Positions 62,770-64,000 of a stretch of DNA of 64,000 nt are shown one piece after another. The position numbers were made by a program, and so were the translations under genes. This stretch comes from Chitinophaga alhagiae (GTDB lineage Bacteria; Bacteroidota; Bacteroidia; Chitinophagales; Chitinophagaceae). Below the pieces are notes generated by a model. The model was not told the origin of the DNA, did no database searches, and saw nothing but the letters and a program-made list of their open reading frames with translations. Each line of letters opens with the position of its first letter. Position 1 is the stretch's first letter. The stretch lies in the NCBI RefSeq assembly GCF_003568665.1, contig NZ_QXMH01000004.1:476942-540941 (forward strand). Reading direction: 5' to 3'.

Positions 62770-64000
62770 TCAGTATTTTGCCGCCTGCCCGTTTTTCGGA
62801 ATAGCTTTCAGGATGAACTCGCGGAGGTGGTCGTTACTGGTGGCCAGGTCATCTTTGCGGAGGTACATCATATGCCCGCTGCGGTAGCCTTCCCAGGAGA
62901 GGCGGTCTTTCAGCCGGCCGCTGGGGTCCAGCTGCCACATGCTGTATTTGGCGTTGAAATAATCACAGGCGCCATCGTAATACCCGCTCTGGATCAGCAC
63001 GTGCAGGAAAGGGTTTTGCGCCATGGCCTGCCGCAGGTTCTCCCCTGTTCTGTTGCCGTTATTGTCCCACGGAAATACCGGCCCGAACATGTAGTATTTC
63101 AGGTCTGTTTTGTATTTCAGCTCTTCCCGCAGGTACATGTTGATGGCGGGGGTGAAAGAATGCAGCCAGGAGGTCAGCTCGGCGTTAAAATCCACCCGGT
63201 CTCCCGCATCGCGCCGGTCAATGCCCAGGTAGCGGGAATCCAGCCGGCCTACAGTGTAGCCGCGTTCGCGCAGCAGCTCTTTCCAGAAGAAGTTCAGGGG
63301 AATGTCCAGGTTATTTTGCAGCACGGCTTTTTCCGAGATGCCGGCATAGCGGCTTACCCGGGCGGCAATTTCCTTTTTGCGCGCATCGGTAATAAAGCCG
63401 CCCTCCGCCAGCGCGGGCAGGTACTCCTTGATGGTGAACTGCTCTACTTCCTGCAGCATCTGGGTGAGGTCTTTCTGTTGCAGGTCTGCCGCCAATGCTT
63501 TGTGGTACCAGGCGGTGGCCGCAAAGTAAGGGAGGCGCAATGCGGCAGACGCGGGGCCTGAGCGCTCAATGCCCAGCTCCGTGGGCGATACGAGCACCAC
63601 CCCATTCACATAGATCCATTGCGCATTTTGCAGTTCCAGCGCCAGCCCGGACACACGCGTGGTGCCGTAGCTTTCGCCCACCAGGTACTTGGGAGAGGCC
63701 CAGCGGTTGTAGCGGGTAATAAATGTATTGATCCATTCGGCCAGGTACTTCACATCCTGGTTCACGCCAAAGAATTTTGTGCCGGGCACGTCTTTACCGG
63801 CGGCGCGGGAAAAGCCGGTGTTCACGGGGTCTACGTACACAATATCCGCCGCGTCCAGTATAGAGTGCGGGTTATCTTTCAGGCCGTACGGCTGTACGGG
63901 ATATCCTTCATCGTCAATATTCAGCACCCTTGGGCCGGTGTAGCCGATCTGCATCCATACAGACGCCGTGCCCGGCCCGCCATTGAACGAAAACACCAGC
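62770..64000 (-). CDS. serine carboxypeptidase-like (S10) protein, 5' end cut by window
   Basis: About 410 C-terminal residues, in frame from 63999; the start lies outside the window. The oxyanion region is FSFNGGPGTASVWMQIGYTGP, the nucleophile Ser is in YLVGESYGTTR, Asp in GYYDGACDYFNAKYSMW and His in YRSGHMMYLRKDD, in family order. S10 members remove C-terminal residues from peptides and in bacteria are usually secreted. It has three tandem terminators downstream. Confidence 0.9.
   Translation of the reverse strand, partial: LVFSFNGGPGTASVWMQIGYTGPRVLNIDDEGYPVQPYGLKDNPHSILDAADIVYVDPVNTGFSRAAGKDVPGTKFFGVNQDVKYLAEWINTFITRYNRWASPKYLVGESYGTTRVSGLALELQNAQWIYVNGVVLVSPTELGIERSGPASAALRLPYFAATAWYHKALAADLQQKDLTQMLQEVEQFTIKEYLPALAEGGFITDARKKEIAARVSRYAGISEKAVLQNNLDIPLNFFWKELLRERGYTVGRLDSRYLGIDRRDAGDRVDFNAELTSWLHSFTPAINMYLREELKYKTDLKYYMFGPVFPWDNNGNRTGENLRQAMAQNPFLHVLIQSGYYDGACDYFNAKYSMWQLDPSGRLKDRLSWEGYRSGHMMYLRKDDLATSNDHLREFILKAIPKNGQAAKY

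Overview
The window looks like a chromosomal segment of a Bacteroidota, most likely a Chitinophaga-like member of the Chitinophagaceae. The reasons are two SusC/SusD pairs, a hybrid two-component regulator of the polysaccharide-utilisation type, a LytS/LytTR pair next to a TonB receptor plus DUF4249 lipoprotein, several large MacB/FtsX permeases, DUF4251 and DUF5017 proteins, and TAnnTTTG-type promoter boxes. Most genes are G+C rich, with AT-richer stretches at about 5.5-11.7 kb, 14.2-15.3 kb and 25.7-26.2 kb. I see no insertion sequence, no CRISPR array and no rRNA.

Layout. 0-5.4 kb: the 3' part of an FtsX-type permease, a sulfatase lipoprotein, a DinB-like protein, a GlxA-type AraC regulator and a ribosome hibernation factor. 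5.4-11.8 kb: two secreted NlpE-like paralogues, a LytTR response regulator with its sensor kinase, and a divergent TonB receptor/DUF4249 pair, ending at a terminator and a tRNA-Lys(CUU). 11.9-18 kb: a BNR/sialidase-like protein, a 3-hydroxyacyl-CoA dehydrogenase, an orphan type I restriction R-subunit-like gene whose start is frameshifted, a secreted lectin-like protein and a membrane-spanning protein of a family I recall from Bacteroidota. 18-25.6 kb: utilisation locus 1 (sulfatase, SusC, SusD, DUF5017; minus strand), probably for a sulfated glycan. 26.3-32.8 kb: a SufR-like regulator divergent from sufB-C-D-S-E plus a DUF59 protein, closed by a terminator. 32.8-33.3 kb: free methionine-(R)-sulfoxide reductase. 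33.4-46 kb: utilisation locus 2 (hybrid regulator, SusC, SusD, surface glycan-binding protein, clan GH-A hydrolase; minus strand). 46-64 kb: M1 peptidase, ASCH-domain protein, two FtsX permeases, FAD oxidoreductase, FrnE-like protein, a small gene followed by a nucleotidyltransferase remnant, beta-barrel protein, DUF2341/LamG protein, DUF4251 protein, small membrane protein, DNA polymerase IV, GH43 hydrolase and the 3' part of an S10-family peptidase.

The most interesting signals are outside the genes. (1) Both complete FtsX permease genes carry the same upstream design: two tandem TGTCC...GGACA-type palindromes 21-22 bp apart, followed 40-75 bp later by a TGGTAC element that in one case is a good sigma-54 -24/-12 promoter. 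This suggests control by an unseen enhancer-binding protein. (2) Three minisatellites (74, 68 and 80-82 bp units) each begin at or overlap the 3' end of a gene; one is a run of three near-identical intrinsic terminators. (3) Two degraded genes are visible: the restriction-like gene with a one-base frameshift and a 25-codon nucleotidyltransferase tail that still keeps a TGATG overlap with its partner. (4) One SusD carries an inserted Gly-rich repeat domain.
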